DNA of 64,000 nt from Circinella minor (GCA_016758965.1 JAEPRB010000146.1:39314-103313), one strand, 5' to 3'. Counted from the first letter of the stretch, positions 1-12,682 are shown. Program-made: numbers and translations. The notes: generated by a model from the letters alone, not told the origin.

Positions 1-177
1 GATCCTTTACCTAACAAAAAGCCTCAAGTTTCACACAAACGATTATAACCACATGGAGCAAAGCGAAGGTGAAATAAAAGCAAATATGAAAATAAGTGTA
101 GAACGCTTAACTAAGTATATGACATATAGTTCTGGTACAAAAGAACTATTTTCCCCAGTACAAAAGTTCATTTCCTA

Positions 178-830
178 ATGCTAATTAGAGCTGCGGCTTT
201 TAAAGTAGGTGGTAAAGAAAGTACTGCTCGTACCTGGTGGAAAATAATTCAAAATCTTTTACTCTTAAAAAGAAAACCAATATTCAGAACAGGCCGAAAT
301 CACAACATAACCAATGTTTGAATACGTTTCACTGTGATGGCCCAGGTGTGCGTATATTCAAGACTCTATTGATATACTTGCCATAAAGTTTGCTACCCTT
401 GAGATCTAGAAGGCTACTTTACAATTCGAGACAAATCCAAGCGCAGATACCATCCAAAAACGTTACGATTAAGTCGTCACATGAAATGGTTCATATATGG
501 ATTTTTTCAAAAAGCTGCGTTTTTATCGATGAAGCTGGTTTTCATATCAATATGAAAGCAAGTAGAGCATGTACCTCTAGCGGACAAATAGGAATGATTA
601 CCACCTTTACAACAAAAGCAACTACTTGCATGTTATGAACAAACATGATCAAATGAAAGGTTTTTTATCTGATTATTGACAACGCACGGATTCACTCGTC
701 TAGCAAATAGAAGAAATTAGCTACGGAAGAGGTCGAGACTATAAGTACTTTTATTTTCCCCCTTATTCACTCAATTTATAAAATCCTTACATTGGCAGTA
801 CTCTTTTTCATTCCTTTATATAAAAAAAGT
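178..830 (+). pseudogene. Tc1/mariner-type DDE transposase, decayed
   Basis: Three pieces in the right order and orientation match a fungal Tc1/mariner transposase. At 178-321 there is a helix-turn-helix-like stretch (MLIRAAAFKVGGKESTARTW). At 508-560 the first catalytic Asp lies in VFIDEAGFHINMKASRA. At about 660-705 the second Asp lies in LIIDNARIHSS. At about 748-790 there is FPPYSLNL, a stop, then NP, the remnant of the usual PPYSPxLNPIE end. Frame changes and stops separate the pieces, so it cannot make an enzyme. No clear terminal inverted repeats were found, partly because the element begins near the window edge. It is a fossil insertion. Confidence 0.75.
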
Positions 831-1866
831 TTTTAAAAAAAGTTGAATATCTAATGAACTACTCGATTAATCATCCATTCAGTATTATAACAAGTTATAC
901 AGAATACTCCAGATGCCTTATACCTTGATAGTTTCTGTGACGGTTAAGATCTCGCCCTTTCTAATGTAGTATTCATACTTCTTTGTTTGACGATTAGAAA
1001 AACAAAGATTTTATTTTAAACTAAAAGATACAAAACTATACTATTATTGGATAATGAAAGAATGTATGAAAAGAAAAAAAATGATTTAAATATATTTATA
1101 TCAAGACATGAGCTATAGAACCAGCAACAACGAAAGCACCCTTATTAGTGTTAAAAATGAAAGCAGTAACATCACGCTTAGCATTACAGTAGAAGAAGAA
1201 GCAGGCAGAAACATAGGCAGAAGAAGATGCGATGGAAGACCGTTACCAGCTTGGATTATAGTTAAAAGAAGATGTAAGAGATATGGGGAGAGACACCCGA
1301 TGCCAAAGTATAGTCGACACCGAAAGTGATGTAAGTAGAAGTGCTCCAAATGTAAGGATTATGGTTGATATCACTGTTTTTGACAACAGTCATCACACGC
1401 TGTAAAGCGTTAGGGTTACTTTCCTTGTGCTAAAGTATCATTTGTGAGCGAATGTACATACATACATCTGTAAATACTGCTATCTGTAAACCAGACATGT
1501 ATAATAATAAATCACCATTATCAGTGCATTCATTAATATAATAATCCATGATATCAAAAGGAAAACCAACAAAACCACAGGATATAGAGTATTGCTCAAA
1601 GTCAAGGTACTACTGCAACCTGTAGTATGAAATAATAGAGCGCAAATAATTCAGTCTTGATAATACTTATACAGGATTGAATGATTATTGACGGCGTCTG
1701 ACACAATTTATCAACTCTACTTAACAGTTGACTTTATAGACTGGCAATAATGTTTGACATCTTTTGCTGGCACTCTACAAGGAGCAATAACAAAACGCCA
1801 AGAAAAGTTCGTAATAAACAATTGTATCACATTTAAGAAAAACCTCATATATACAATAGCTGTTTT

Positions 1867-2119
1867 TTAAATACATCTCCCGTTCCCCCCTTCCCTGAAT
1901 GAAAAGCTCAGCAGAGACTGAGCCAGGTCGTTCAACCATAAAACCCAAGAGCTCAGCAATAGTTTGCGAACACACTTCTTTTCTAGCTCTTTGACTGTAG
2001 CTTCTTTATAAAAGATGCCATTTTTGGCATCTTTCGTTAACTGTTCCGTTTCTAGCTCTGGAAGATTCTTCCATTCTAAGGATGCATCCTTGAAATGCTG
2101 GCAAGCTTTATATAGTAAT
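1867..2119 (-). other. Coding-like relic of unknown origin
   Basis: An open frame of about 83 codons without an obvious start reads as a hydrophilic, helix-prone peptide (for example KACQHFKDASLEWKNLPELE, then an ELEKKCVRKLL segment). It is more protein-like in composition than the surrounding AT-rich DNA. I do not recognise the family; the spacing of aromatic residues is faintly like an HMG-type helix bundle. It may be a transposon-borne ORF fragment or a decayed gene. Confidence 0.25.
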
Positions 2120-2289
2120 TATAATATAAAAGTCATATATCAAGTTATAATGTAGTATGGCATTTGTTCCTGAAGATAACCATATATATATTTTTTTTAA
2201 ATACAAGTCAAGAGTATTTGAAGCTGAATTTTTAACAGCGACATTTCATTGCTGTCACTGTGCGAAATAAACTGCCTTTTACTCGCTAC

Positions 2290-2500
2290 GTAGGTGGTTG
2301 TATAGATGCCACCCATTCATCCCTATCCTGACATATTTTCCTCAAATTGTTCCAAGTCATTAGGAACAGGGGGCTGAGGACAAGATCATTTATTTCCTGG
2401 TCCCTAATGTCATCAGTTGTAGATGGAAGTTCAGTATGTGAAGCGGGAAGAGGAGAGTTGAATTTCTAAACTGCCTGGATTTCAGAAAAGTTGCTACGCG
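2290..2500 (-). other. Possible LINE-type 3' end relic
   Basis: On the minus strand one frame gives QEINDLVLSPLFLMTWNNLR, then KICQDRDEWVASIQ and a stop. The pattern of a Trp, a basic helix and a DRxxW motif just before a stop resembles the C-terminus of LINE reverse transcriptases, but the match is short. No reverse transcriptase core was seen upstream, so this would be a 5'-truncated copy. Confidence 0.25.
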
Positions 2501-2838
2501 TTGCACGTTGTGATACCACATTTGATAAGTAAACAGGTCAATTTATTTGCGAGCTTGAGAAAACATGTACGATCCGCTAGTGCTTAATAAAAATGTGCAT
2601 CTAAATAATGAACAAGCTTTAATATAATTGATATTAACCCTTCTCTTTCTTTTTGGATCTGAGTTTTTTATATTAGAACTTTTCCCCCACGTTTTTTTTT
2701 TGATAAATTGCATGAACGAAAGCATACCCATGCTATACCTGCTATATCCTGCTTTTCTTTCACTTTCACAACATTTTTTTTTGTAGCCTTAATTTCGAAC
2801 TTTACATATAAACACATACATAGCCATAGTACGATAAT

Positions 2839-5159
2839 ATGAATAATATGGAGTCCAAATTCGTTTCACCAGAACTAGCTAGGCAGCAAGAGAACAGTAG
2901 TATTCGCAAACTCCATACATACGGTGATAAACCCGGCACGCCTAAAATAGTGCGAATCTATTTAAGCGGTCATGCGATTTTAAACCAGCCATTGTTAAAT
3001 AAGGGTACAGCATTTACTAAACGAGAACGAGAATTGCTTGAGTTATGTAGTTTATTACCTTATCAAGTGAATACCTTAGAACAACAAACTGACCGAGTTC
3101 AAAAACAATTTGAACAATTAAAAAGGCCTATTGTGAAAAACATTTTCATGCAAAGTAAGTTCAAAAGAACAAAAAAAAAAGTTGAACCATGGCTGATTAT
3201 TTATTATCATTACTGTTATTACAAAAAGATATTCATGATCAAAATGAAACCATGTACTATAATTTTATTCTACGAGATTTAAAACGGATACTACCTATCA
3301 TTTATACACCTACTGAAGGGGAATATATCGCAAAGTAGGTAGCTTTTCCCATTTTATCACTAAGCAAACATGGGTTAGAAATTAGTTTACTTACGTAAAA
3401 TAAATCAAATTAAAATAATAGTTATTCAGAAGTGTTTCATCGTCCGTAAGTGGTTTTCTTTGTATCGCGATAATTGATGTTACGCAAAAAAAGCACATTA
3501 AACCAATATAATTATAATAGACATGGGGTGTATTTGAATTTTCCAGAGTCTGAAAAAATTGAATATACACTTCTTGAAGCTGCATTACAAAATGGAATGC
3601 GACCCAAAGATATTGATGTCATTGTTGTTACCGATAGTGAACAAATATTAGGGATTGGTGATCAAGGCGTAGGTGGTGTTGCTATATCGGTGAGAGCCAT
3701 TTGTTTGTTATATAAAGAAGAGGTGTTGTGTTATGCTATGCGATAATTTTATAGAGAACTGATCTTTTTGGTTTCTCTTCTTAAATTATAAAAAATAAGA
3801 CTGCCAAACTTACACTTTATACTGCTATGGCTGGTATAAATCCTGCGCGAGTACTACCTGTTGTTCTTGACGTAGGAACAAATAATAGAACACGATTAGA
3901 AGATCCGCTTTACCTTGGTTGGCGACATGAACGTATTCGTGGAAAAGACTATGATGCCTTTGTTCATCGATTTGTTGAATGTGTACGTACAAATTTCAAA
4001 AATGCATTTTTACATTGGGAAGATTTCGGTGTTGATAATGCGCGACGGCTACTATATAAATATCGGCCCACCATGAGTACATTTAATGATGACATCCAAG
4101 GCACTGGGGCTATTACATTAGCTACTATTATGGCTGCATTAAAAGTTACAGGGGATTCCATGGAAAACCAAACCTTTGTTATTTTTGGAACGGGAACAGC
4201 TGGTGTCGGTATTGCAGATCAGATTCGTACTTATTTGCAAGTTCAAAAGGGAATGTCTGAAGAAGAAGCAGTAAAGCATTTTTGGTGTCTGGATAGGCCT
4301 GGGTTGTTGACACAAGATATGACATGTGGGGATTATGTCATTACTGATCAGCAACGTGTTTATGCACGTACACTAGATGAAGTTGAATCTTGGGGACGGG
4401 GAGGTACAAATAAAGATTCGAGCAAAGGAAGTAACAATAACAATACAAGGAAGGAACATCCGCAATTACTTGATGTGGTGAAAAATGTTAAGCCGACAGT
4501 ACTGATTGGTTGCTCAACGATACCTGGCGCGTTTACTGAAGAAGTTGTACGAGCAATGGCTGAACATTGTGAAAATCCAATTATTTTCCCACTTTCAAAT
4601 CCAACTCAGCTGCATGAAGCTAAACCAGCTGACCTGTTCAAATGGGTAAGCTTTTTTTCCCCATCATTATAATTGTTATTACTTCTTTTAGTATATGAAA
4701 GAACAAACAGTATTAAAAAACTAAGATATCTATAATATTTCATAGACAGAAGGCAAAGCATTTGTTGCCACTGGTTCTCCCTTTGATCCCGTTGAATATA
4801 ATGGCAGAACGTACGAAATTGCTGAATGCAATAATTCGTTTGTGTTTCCAGGAATTGGGCTTGGATGCATAGTATGTCACACAAAACATTGCACAGACCA
4901 AATGATTTTTGCTGGGGCTAATGCAATCAGTGAATGTTCACCATCCACTCAATCCAAGGACCGTACGAAAGGGTTATTACCTGATATTAATGATGCAAGG
5001 AGTGTTAGTGCTAAAGTGGCCACAGCTGTCGTACAAAAGGCGATTGAACAAAATGAAAATCGATATCAATTGAATGGTAATGATGTTGAAAAAGTGGTCC
5101 GTGAATTCATGTGGGAACCTAAATATGCTGAATATGAATTAATGCAAGATCAAAAATAA
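2839..5159 (+). CDS. NAD(P)-dependent malic enzyme
   Basis: Oxidative decarboxylation of malate to pyruvate and CO2, giving NAD(P)H; in oleaginous Mucoromycota this is a known NADPH source for lipid synthesis. Exons: 2839-3154, 3229-3334, 3422-3445, 3521-3689, 3800-4645, 4746-5159, giving 624 aa. Motifs in order: substrate-side PIIYTPTEG, VVTDSEQILGIGDQGVGG, the malic signature FNDDIQGTGAITLA, the dinucleotide loop FGTGTAGVGIAD, IFPLSNPT and ATGSPFDPV. As in other fungal enzymes, the Arg of the animal GERILGLGD motif is replaced (here Gln). A Ser/Asn-rich insert (GTNKDSSKGSNNNN) sits before the IKPT region. No clear mitochondrial signal is seen, so a cytosolic isoform is plausible. Cofactor preference cannot be read from the sequence. 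The third exon is only 24 bases. The gene converges on the cyclin gene. Confidence 0.95.
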
Positions 5160-5661
5160 AATGAGACAAAAAAGCACAATATCTTCTTTATGTTGCAGAA
5201 AAAGTGAGACAATATAGTAATATAAAATAGCAATAATATAATGATAATATAATGTGATAATATATGTAAAGAAAACGTATGTTGTTGTTGAGCGTGTTTA
5301 TGTATGCGGTATAATAAAAGAAAAAATAACACGGGTTTACAATAGGGTCATTAATGTTTAAAGAAAAAAATGTATAAAAAATGTGTATGAAACGTTCGAG
5401 TGTGTGTACCTTGTAAGAAAAAAAAAGGTAGTGATAATAGTAATAAAAAGATCTGTGGAAAATAAGTGTGAGGCGTGAAAATTGTTTTTTTTTTGTTCCT
5501 GTATGAAAAACCGAGTCGAGTAAACAAAGGAAGTTGTGTCATTGTTGTTGAAATATTTTTTTTTTTTTTACTTCCCACTGCTCTCTTTTTCATTTATCTA
5601 AAAAAAATACGGGTTTTTATATGTGTTGTGTGGTGGATGGAATGAAATAGAACCGGCTATT
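5160..5661. other. Convergent 3' intergenic region
   Basis: AT-rich spacer between the stop codons of malic enzyme (+) and the cyclin (-), with A/T runs. It probably holds both 3' UTRs. No gene was seen. Confidence 0.6.
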
Positions 5662-7019
5662 TCATGACACGGTAGGATAAAATTTGGGATGACTCGGGGT
5701 GTCATGCGATGGCGTTGATGGGGAGGGTGCAATCGCGTTACTAGGTGACGAAGAATCGGGTGGTGTGGGTAAATGTTGAGATGATGTGTCGTCTTGGTGA
5801 CTATTTTGCTGTTGTTGTTGAGTAAAGCTAGGTCGTTTAAAACATCGATGACGGTCTATTTCACCTGAAGGCCTTCTATTTATATCTTTTGTAGTGTCAT
5901 GTTGCTGTTGGCGACTATCGCCTTTATCAATAGAGAGGTGCCGTGCAACCTTATTGACATGGATATAATCATCATCTTGATCGTGTGTTTGTTGGTCGTC
6001 GTGGTGATTATTACCAAAGTAATTTTGTTGCTCATCATCGCGAAGTGCAAGTTGCCGTGGTTGTACTCTACTATCAATATATCCTTCTTGTTCACGCATC
6101 CAATGCAGTAAAAGTTGATCACCGTAATGTTGTAGTTCGTCCACAGAAACAAATAATGAATAATTATTGAGAACGAGGAACTCAACTTCTAAGACATTAA
6201 GTTCGCTCACTGGTAATCCGCCCACCTATAATTTAATTTTTTGAAAAAAAATAGTTTGTTTAGTTATTATTAAATTTATAATAGGATGGGGAAGCTCTTT
6301 AGTGATAAAAAAAGGAGCTTTCCTTTTTTTTAACATATCCTCACTTCTCTAACAAACCAAGTAGATACATTACACAAAAATCATATCCCTTTTCCTCACC
6401 CCTCTTACTTCTTCCCTCCTCCCCCAGTATCCCCTTATTTTTTTTTATCCAACAACAACAAAAAAAAAAAAAAGAAAAAAAAAACCAGCACCAACATACT
6501 TTAGCATAACGAGTATTAGTAAAAAATACATCTGAAAAAAGTTTACTGGCTACCATAACGCCTGAAATAATTAATCTGTGAATATTGAATGAATCAATAC
6601 GTAAAGGCTGTCGATTACCAGTTGACTTTGATAAACGATCGAAATAAACAAGTAATGCTAAAAAACATTCATTGGCACAAGGGCAATATTTAAGAATCCG
6701 AGATAAATATGCGTGAACACCTAAATATCAAATAAATATAAAGTTAATAACCAATCGCTTCTACTTATAATAATAACAATAATATATTACCGATGGTAGG
6801 TATGGACCGAGCATGAAATGCTGTAAATCGTTTATCAGAATGTGATAAACTTCGTGGTCGTGAATGGCGTGGAGGAACGGCTTGATCTCCCGAACTTGCT
6901 GCTGCTGGATGCATGCGGTCATTAGCTTTGGTGACTTTTTCTAATAGCGATGTAAGCATTTTAATGGTGTCCTTTGTAGGATGCCGTGCAAGATCGAAAC
7001 GAAACGGAGGAGCACTCAT
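5662..7019 (-). CDS. Pho80/Pcl-type cyclin
   Basis: Regulatory subunit of a Pho85-type cyclin-dependent kinase; the family controls phosphate response and glycogen and nutrient signalling. Exons: 7019-6791, 6720-6500, 6225-5662, giving 337 aa. The N-terminus FDLARHPTKDTIKMLTSLLE followed by FHARSIPTI, then AYLSRILKYCPCANECFLAL, VYFDRLSK, RLIISGVMVASKLFSD and NTRYAKVGGLPVSELNVLE is the typical PHO80-like cyclin fold with its conserved YAKVGGL segment. After residue 200 the protein becomes a long low-complexity tail rich in Gln, Asp, Ser and Pro, with HLPTPPDSSSPS as possible proline-directed phosphorylation sites. Which Pho85 cyclin subgroup it belongs to cannot be decided here. It lies 310 bases downstream of the transporter promoter side, in tandem with it on the minus strand. 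Confidence 0.88.
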
Positions 7020-7330
7020 AACACATGTAACTTTTTTTTACGTAGATGATGAACGAATAAGAGAAAGTAATAGAAAGAAAAGTGAGTTAAAAAAAGAAAA
7101 AAGAAGAGGAAGACAGCAAACTGAACCAGGGTTTTTACTTTTTTTCTTTTTTTTTTTTTTGGTTTACAGCACAAAATTCGATATTGCTAATTAAAGTATA
7201 ACGTCACCATGCAATTATCCATTATAAATTTTACATAAAAAATAACCATTTGTGATAATATATTTTCAAAGAGAACAAAGAGAATAATAATGATAAAGAG
7301 GAAAGTAAGAAGAAAAAGAAAAATAATGAA
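7020..7330. other. Cyclin promoter region
   Basis: A 311-base AT-rich spacer between the transporter stop and the cyclin start, both minus strand. It has a T-run and AG-rich tract (7060-7160). No gene was seen. Confidence 0.5.
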
Positions 7331-9820
7331 CTATAAGTCGCATGTAGCAGCAACAGTATCGTCTCCACCATTTACTGGATCGTTAATAGTATCATGGGCC
7401 TGGAACACTTTTTGTAAACTATAGAAAGTACTAATTACCATGATTGATAGTCCCAACGTCAGTGCAGCCCAATGTGGAATCTTGCTCCGCTGGAACACCG
7501 AACCTCTTGCTAGTTTAAGATAGCATAATGGTGGTAAAACATATGCTAATGCTGTCGCGGAGAATGCTCCTGTCAATTCAAGAACAATACCAAGGTTACA
7601 TGTCAACAGAGATACTGTTAATGCAGTTAATACAAGGACAGTTGTTATGCCAACGTGTCTTATCCTTTTAAATGGTTCTGTAGGCCAAAAGAATGTTTCC
7701 AGAACCTATAATTTTTTTATACATGATTGTTATTTATTATGCATCACATGAATCAAATACTGTCCTAATTTTTTTTTCTTTTGGTACAAAAAATTATTAC
7801 CTCTCGACACACAAAAGCTTCTAATGGTATAGTGGTAAACATATTCAAACCAAATGCCAATCGAGCGATATTGATAAGTGTATTATCAGATGGAAAATTA
7901 TTCAATATATTGCCTATTATTCCCATGATTTACATGCGAGAAATTGAAATCAATACATGGCTAACCAGAGAAAAGAAGCAGTGTATGTAAGTAAACAAAA
8001 ACTTACCTGCAGTTTTGTCTGTAAACACAACATAACCTGACACAGCGAGTGCCATACAAGTTATAAAAGCTATCACCATACTTAAATGAGTGACTGTGGC
8101 AAAGCGATTAAGTGATGGCTGTTTTAATGATCCAAAGATCAAAAAACTATTATGGTGACATACAAATGCTACACAAGTATATCATAATATATTATTATAG
8201 AGCACAGTCATGTCATGTATTTGCCAACAAAACAAAGATATAGTTGAAAAAGAAAAAAAAAATATACAGAATAAAACACACAAGATATTTGATTGAAAAA
8301 AATTATTTTATCATAGGAAGGAAAAAGAAAGACAGTGTATTAGACAACAACCCCTTTCATCCATTATACATCACACGTCCACACGCATCTACACCCACAC
8401 TAGCAGTCATAGACACAAGCTCACCCTATTTTTTAAAGAAAGAAAAGATAATTGTGATTTTTTTACATACCAAAACTGATGACAGCTATCGCTTGAAACA
8501 TTTCATTGTTTGCAAAATTGAAACGTTGTTCGGGCGACCCACGGATATCAACTGGTGTTTTAGGCCCTTCAATAATAACACTCACAATAATCACAAAAAT
8601 TGCAATCAAGGCTAGACCACTTGTTTTTGCAAGCTTGGATATATCGCGATATAGCGATAGTGGATATGATACAAACACAGTGAAAAATGTGATACAAAGT
8701 CGCCGGTTGGCAAAAATCCATAATATAGGGATCTGGTCAATATTTTCTACCAGTGATCGAATGACGTGTGGTATAGTGTCCCCTAAAACAATGGATTATA
8801 TAATGAATTACTTAAACAGCCACATTGTTATTGGGATGAATTAATGACCAGTATAAATAATAAGAAACCACAATTTAAACCTACCCAAAATAACACAGTA
8901 TGCACACATCCCTATATAATAAATATACGTATATATAGAAGTTCAGTTATTAAACACAAGTTAACTATATAATAAATTACCTCCTTGTTCTCCTCTCTCT
9001 TAGGTTTTTCTTTTTTCTTTTTTCTTTTTACCTCCAAACCCAAACGCAAATTGAAATACAGAAATTGCTATAAGTCCTGATCGACCAAATGAGAATTCTA
9101 ATAAATCTTGATAGGTAGAACGGCCAGCCAATTTGCCATCATACATAAGCAACCGTACAGTCCAATCTATGATACATTTTGATTTAGTATTTGACCCTTG
9201 TCATATTATTGGTCTTTCCCTTTCTTTCTTACCAACGACAACAGTTAATGTCATTAACAATATGATCCCCATCCAAAACCCCTATTACTTAACAATATCA
9301 GTAAAAATAATCAGGGAATTTCATTACTCTTTTTAATAAATGATCGATTACTTACTGCCTCTTTGAATGCAAATGGTAATCCAATAATACCCGCGCCAAT
9401 AATGCTATTAGCCATATTGAGCTATAATAAATGATACACATTTAAGTGAGTTTTTTTTTCGCTTACTTGTATCCCTCTTTTTTTTTGTTCGGCTTTACTC
9501 ACAAAACTAGCAAAAATTGAACCCCCTTCTGTCGGTAATCTATAATCAAAGAATTTAGGATAATCGTCATCGTCATCCATATTATCGGCATTATGAATCA
9601 GTGATTGATTCGTAAAATTGCCGAGAGGAGTTGTTTCGGAATCATCGACATCTAACTGAGCATATTCTGCATTATTATATAACCAACCGTTATTGTTCGC
9701 ATTGTCAGCAGATGTCGTGATGTAATCTTCCGTTTGTTGTTTTGTCAAATCATTGGGAGAGTCTGAAAATAACAAAGTTTTTGAGTCGTCGACGTCGCCG
9801 TGGTGCACGTCTGTACTCAT
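7331..9820 (-). CDS. Amino acid/auxin permease family transporter (AVT-like)
   Basis: AAAP-family amino acid transporter, closest in pattern to fungal vacuolar AVT proteins and animal SLC38 members. Nine exons: 9820-9467, 9421-9356, 9281-9233, 9166-9032, 8911-8885, 8782-8471, 8168-8007, 7913-7801, 7705-7331, giving 530 aa. An acidic cytosolic N-terminus of about 110 residues precedes the first membrane helix, which has the family signature NMANSIIGAGIIGLPFAFKEA. Further hydrophobic segments include GFWMGIILLMTLTVVV, LIAISVFQFAFGFGG, FVSYPLSLYRDISKLAKTS, ALAVSGYVVFTDKTAGN and the C-terminal pair ending in FYSLQKVFQ, about eleven in all. Exon 5 is 27 bases. Substrate and membrane (vacuole or plasma membrane) cannot be fixed from sequence; the long acidic N-terminus favours a vacuolar AVT type. 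Confidence 0.9.
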
Positions 9821-10479
9821 GAAGCATATGATAAAAAAAAGAAAAGAGGCGAGAGAAAGAAGAGAAGAGGAGAAAAAAAAAGAGAGTTTAGTTTGTATGT
9901 ATAGTAAAATTGACCTAAGGTTTGTTGTGGCTTCGGCCTCTATTAAAATTTAGGAATGGCTGAATAATTTCGACCTTGTTATAAAATAGTAGACTACCTT
10001 CTGCATTCAAGAACATACACAGAAAAAAAAACTCTTTCGCTTGTGATCTTTTATTCATGCATCTTTTGCCTTCATTTACTTTTTTGACAGGATTTAACCC
10101 TTTTAAGTCAAAGCACTTAAATGCCACTCCGCCGTGTTACAGCGTACATTATCCAGAACAGCTTCTTGAACTGGGTAAATTAATTATTTGAGTTATTTAA
10201 TCATAGAATATCCTTCCCTTTACTTACATAATTGTATAATCGTTAATCAATGTAATTATGGTTATACATTGATTTCAAAATTTTCATGGGAATTTGCTAC
10301 ATAGAATACATCAAAGTAGACAACACACGTCTTTTGTAGATAATCTGTAATGATGGTGAGAATACACGTATGACAATAGTTACTTTATTTTCGAACTTTC
10401 TTGTACAATGAAGTTCATTTTTAATGATATTTAAACAAGCTAAAATTTGGGGGAAGGGAATACATATAGTTTATCTGAT
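9821..10479. other. Transporter promoter and P450 3' region
   Basis: About 660 bases between the first P450 stop and the transporter start, both minus strand. There is a GA-rich tract next to the transporter start (9830-9890). A 70-codon minus ORF here has no domain and is probably chance. Confidence 0.5.
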
Positions 10480-12239
10480 TTATCTTCCTTCAAATACCAG
10501 TGGCTCACGAGGTGGGAAACGAGACATCCCTCCAAAAATGAAATCTTCAGCTCGTTTACCTGTTTGGGTTGTAATATTATAACGTATAATAAACTGTGCT
10601 AATATATATTTAATCTCATTAACCGCAAAATATCTTCCAGGACAGGCATGTGAAAACATTCCAAATGTTAACAGTTCATGGCTGATGGTTGAACTGCGCA
10701 TGTTGTTGCTATCATCATATTCTTGTTTGGCACTCATATATCGATACGCATCAAACTGATTCAATGGCGATGTAGATGATTCAAGATTTGTTGTTTCTGT
10801 CATTATCTCCGGATTCATATGTGAATCCAATAGGGCTGCTAGCACCAAACTATCTTTTGGAATGATTTGACCTGTCGACGGCAATAAAGCATCTTGTGTG
10901 GTTTTGTGATGTAATCCAAGAATGTGTGAATTAAACCGTAGGACTTCTCGTAAAAATGAATCCATCAATCGAATCTCGCCAATTGTTTCAGGTGTTTTTT
11001 TATCCAGACTTTCAATTTCTGTTCGTAGAGCAGCTACCAAAGCAGGCCGACAAGCCAGTTCATGTAGTGCAAACGAAGTATATTGGGTTGTCGTATGAAT
11101 ACTGGCCATGACAATGTATCTGAAGTAAAATGCCGCTTCTTTGGGTGTACGTCGTTGACCATCAGCTTTCGGTAAGTTGAGTACCATGGAAATATAGGTC
11201 GGTTCACTATCATCGCTAATTTCCCCGGAGCGCATTTTTTGCATTTCAGGTACAATTAGATCCATAATCAAATCCAATTGACTTTCGACGGACAAATATC
11301 GTTTTATAATTAAATTGGCAATCCAATCTGGAAAAGTCATCAGCACCATACCAATCTTTTGTAATTTTCGTGTAAAATTAGCCATCTCAACAACAAGTTC
11401 TTGGTTATAGGCAATATTGCGACCGGCAAATGCCAAACATGATATTTGCGATATACTAGTGGATAAGATATCCCATAATGGCATTATAATTTTTTCTCCT
11501 TTTTCAAGTTTTAGCTGTTCTTCCAAGACCTTGTTTAATCCCAATTGAATACGTTCAGAAAAGGCAGAAATCTGGTCTGCCTTGAAATTATGCTGAATAG
11601 GGTAGATGACTATAGTTTAAAAATATTCCCAGGATTCAGTCATCACTTGTGTAACAGATTTTATAAAAAAGATGAACAAATTATTTTATGCATACCTGGA
11701 TTTTTATCACGGCGTTCTAATTGTTCGCCTTTATATTTGTGGTCGTATGAAATTTTAAGTGCACGCCTCATGGGTAAAAAGCTTTCTAGGCCCAATGAGA
11801 AACTATATAGTTTACGTTTTTTTAACATTTCCTCATAGATCAGTGGACCCGTTAAAACGTAAATCATTTTCCCGTTAATTTGAAGAATAAATACGGGCCC
11901 ATTTTCAGCCTTGCAGCGTTTTATAAATCCAATAGGATCAGAAGATAATTCGAAATAATGCCCAAAATACGGAAGACCACCTGGGACCAGCTTTACTTCT
12001 GAAGGTGACCATTTTTTATTTTCTCCCCAAAAATGTCTTTTAATTTTCCATACCGCATAAGCACCTAAGACCCCAGATGCAATTGTCATCAATGTAAGTT
12101 GTTTTCGATCTCCTCCTCGTTCAACCACATTTTGCTGTTGCTTTAATATTGTGGTTGAAATAGATGTAAGGATACCAATACCTTGATTCCAAATAGAAGG
12201 TATTGTATTCTCTCCGCTAAATTTAAAATAGAAAACCAT
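10480..12239 (-). CDS. Cytochrome P450 (copy A)
   Basis: Haem-thiolate monooxygenase, probably anchored in the ER by the hydrophobic segment near residues 52-66 (TIASGVLGAYAVW). Exons 12239-11696 and 11609-10480 give 557 aa. Visible landmarks: a Pro/Gly hinge VPGGLPYFGHYFEL, an I-helix MASIHTTTQ (the AIHTT type found in many fungal P450s), the K-helix ExxR in FLREVLRF, and the haem loop FGMFSHACPGRYFAV with the Cys ligand. In that loop the usual Gly three residues after Phe is Phe. The sequence is strongly similar throughout to the divergent copy at 15010-16821, and the shared intron lies at the same phase-1 position after KNPG. The substrate is unknown. The CYP family cannot be assigned without a database search. 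Confidence 0.92.
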
Positions 12240-12329
12240 TTTGTAAAATAAATAATGATGAGAAGAAAGAAAGGTGTAAAAAGAAGGCTATGGGAAAAAT
12301 ATGGTATTTAGCATTAGTAACATTTCCTC

Positions 12330-12336
12330 TTTTATA
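12330..12336 (-). promoter_or_regulatory. TATA box of P450 copy A
   Basis: On the minus strand TATAAAAGAGG lies about 95 bases before the start codon. Its spacing matches the TATA box of the divergent P450 copy (88 bases), which supports shared promoter ancestry. Confidence 0.55.
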
Positions 12337-12682
12337 TTTTGAACCAGTAGTAATAATTAAAAACTTTGTACTCTTTCTCATTTGAATAGTAATTTTTTTT
12401 AAGGAAACACGCTAGTAATAAAACCCAAATAAAATTGTATCATCCTGTAATTTTATAACTTACAAGCTGATACTATTCGCACCTTAACAACTAGACCAAA
12501 ACCTCTAAGTTGTTGCTAGTCAAAACTGAACCTGGATCCAAGTATATGGTTTGATGTCAAATAAAAAAAGAGAGCCACCGTATTAGATAATGCCTTGGAA
12601 GTCTCCCGAGAGGTTGTTCAAAGTTATGTACTAAATACATCAACTGTTTCCCTATGCACCAACGGGTCGAGATATCCCTATA

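Larger units (their letters stand above)
1..2838. other. Gene-poor strip with transposon relics
   Basis: No intact gene is visible before the malic enzyme start. The stretch holds an eroded transposase (178-830) and two coding-like relics on the minus strand (1867-2119 and about 2290-2500). Short ORFs such as 1108-1329 have no recognisable domain, and their opposite-strand overlaps suggest chance or decayed sequence. The last 100 bases, T-rich and then rich in ACATA, are the likely malic enzyme promoter. Confidence 0.6.

Noticed and set aside
1108..1349. Overlapping ORFs of 73 and 78 codons on opposite strands
   Set aside because: No domain, no introns or promoter support, and each is the antisense of the other; composition follows a purine-rich tract.
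8244..8844. Plus-strand ORFs of 112-123 codons
   Set aside because: They are antisense to coding exons and introns of the amino acid transporter, whose membrane motifs and splice phases are clear.
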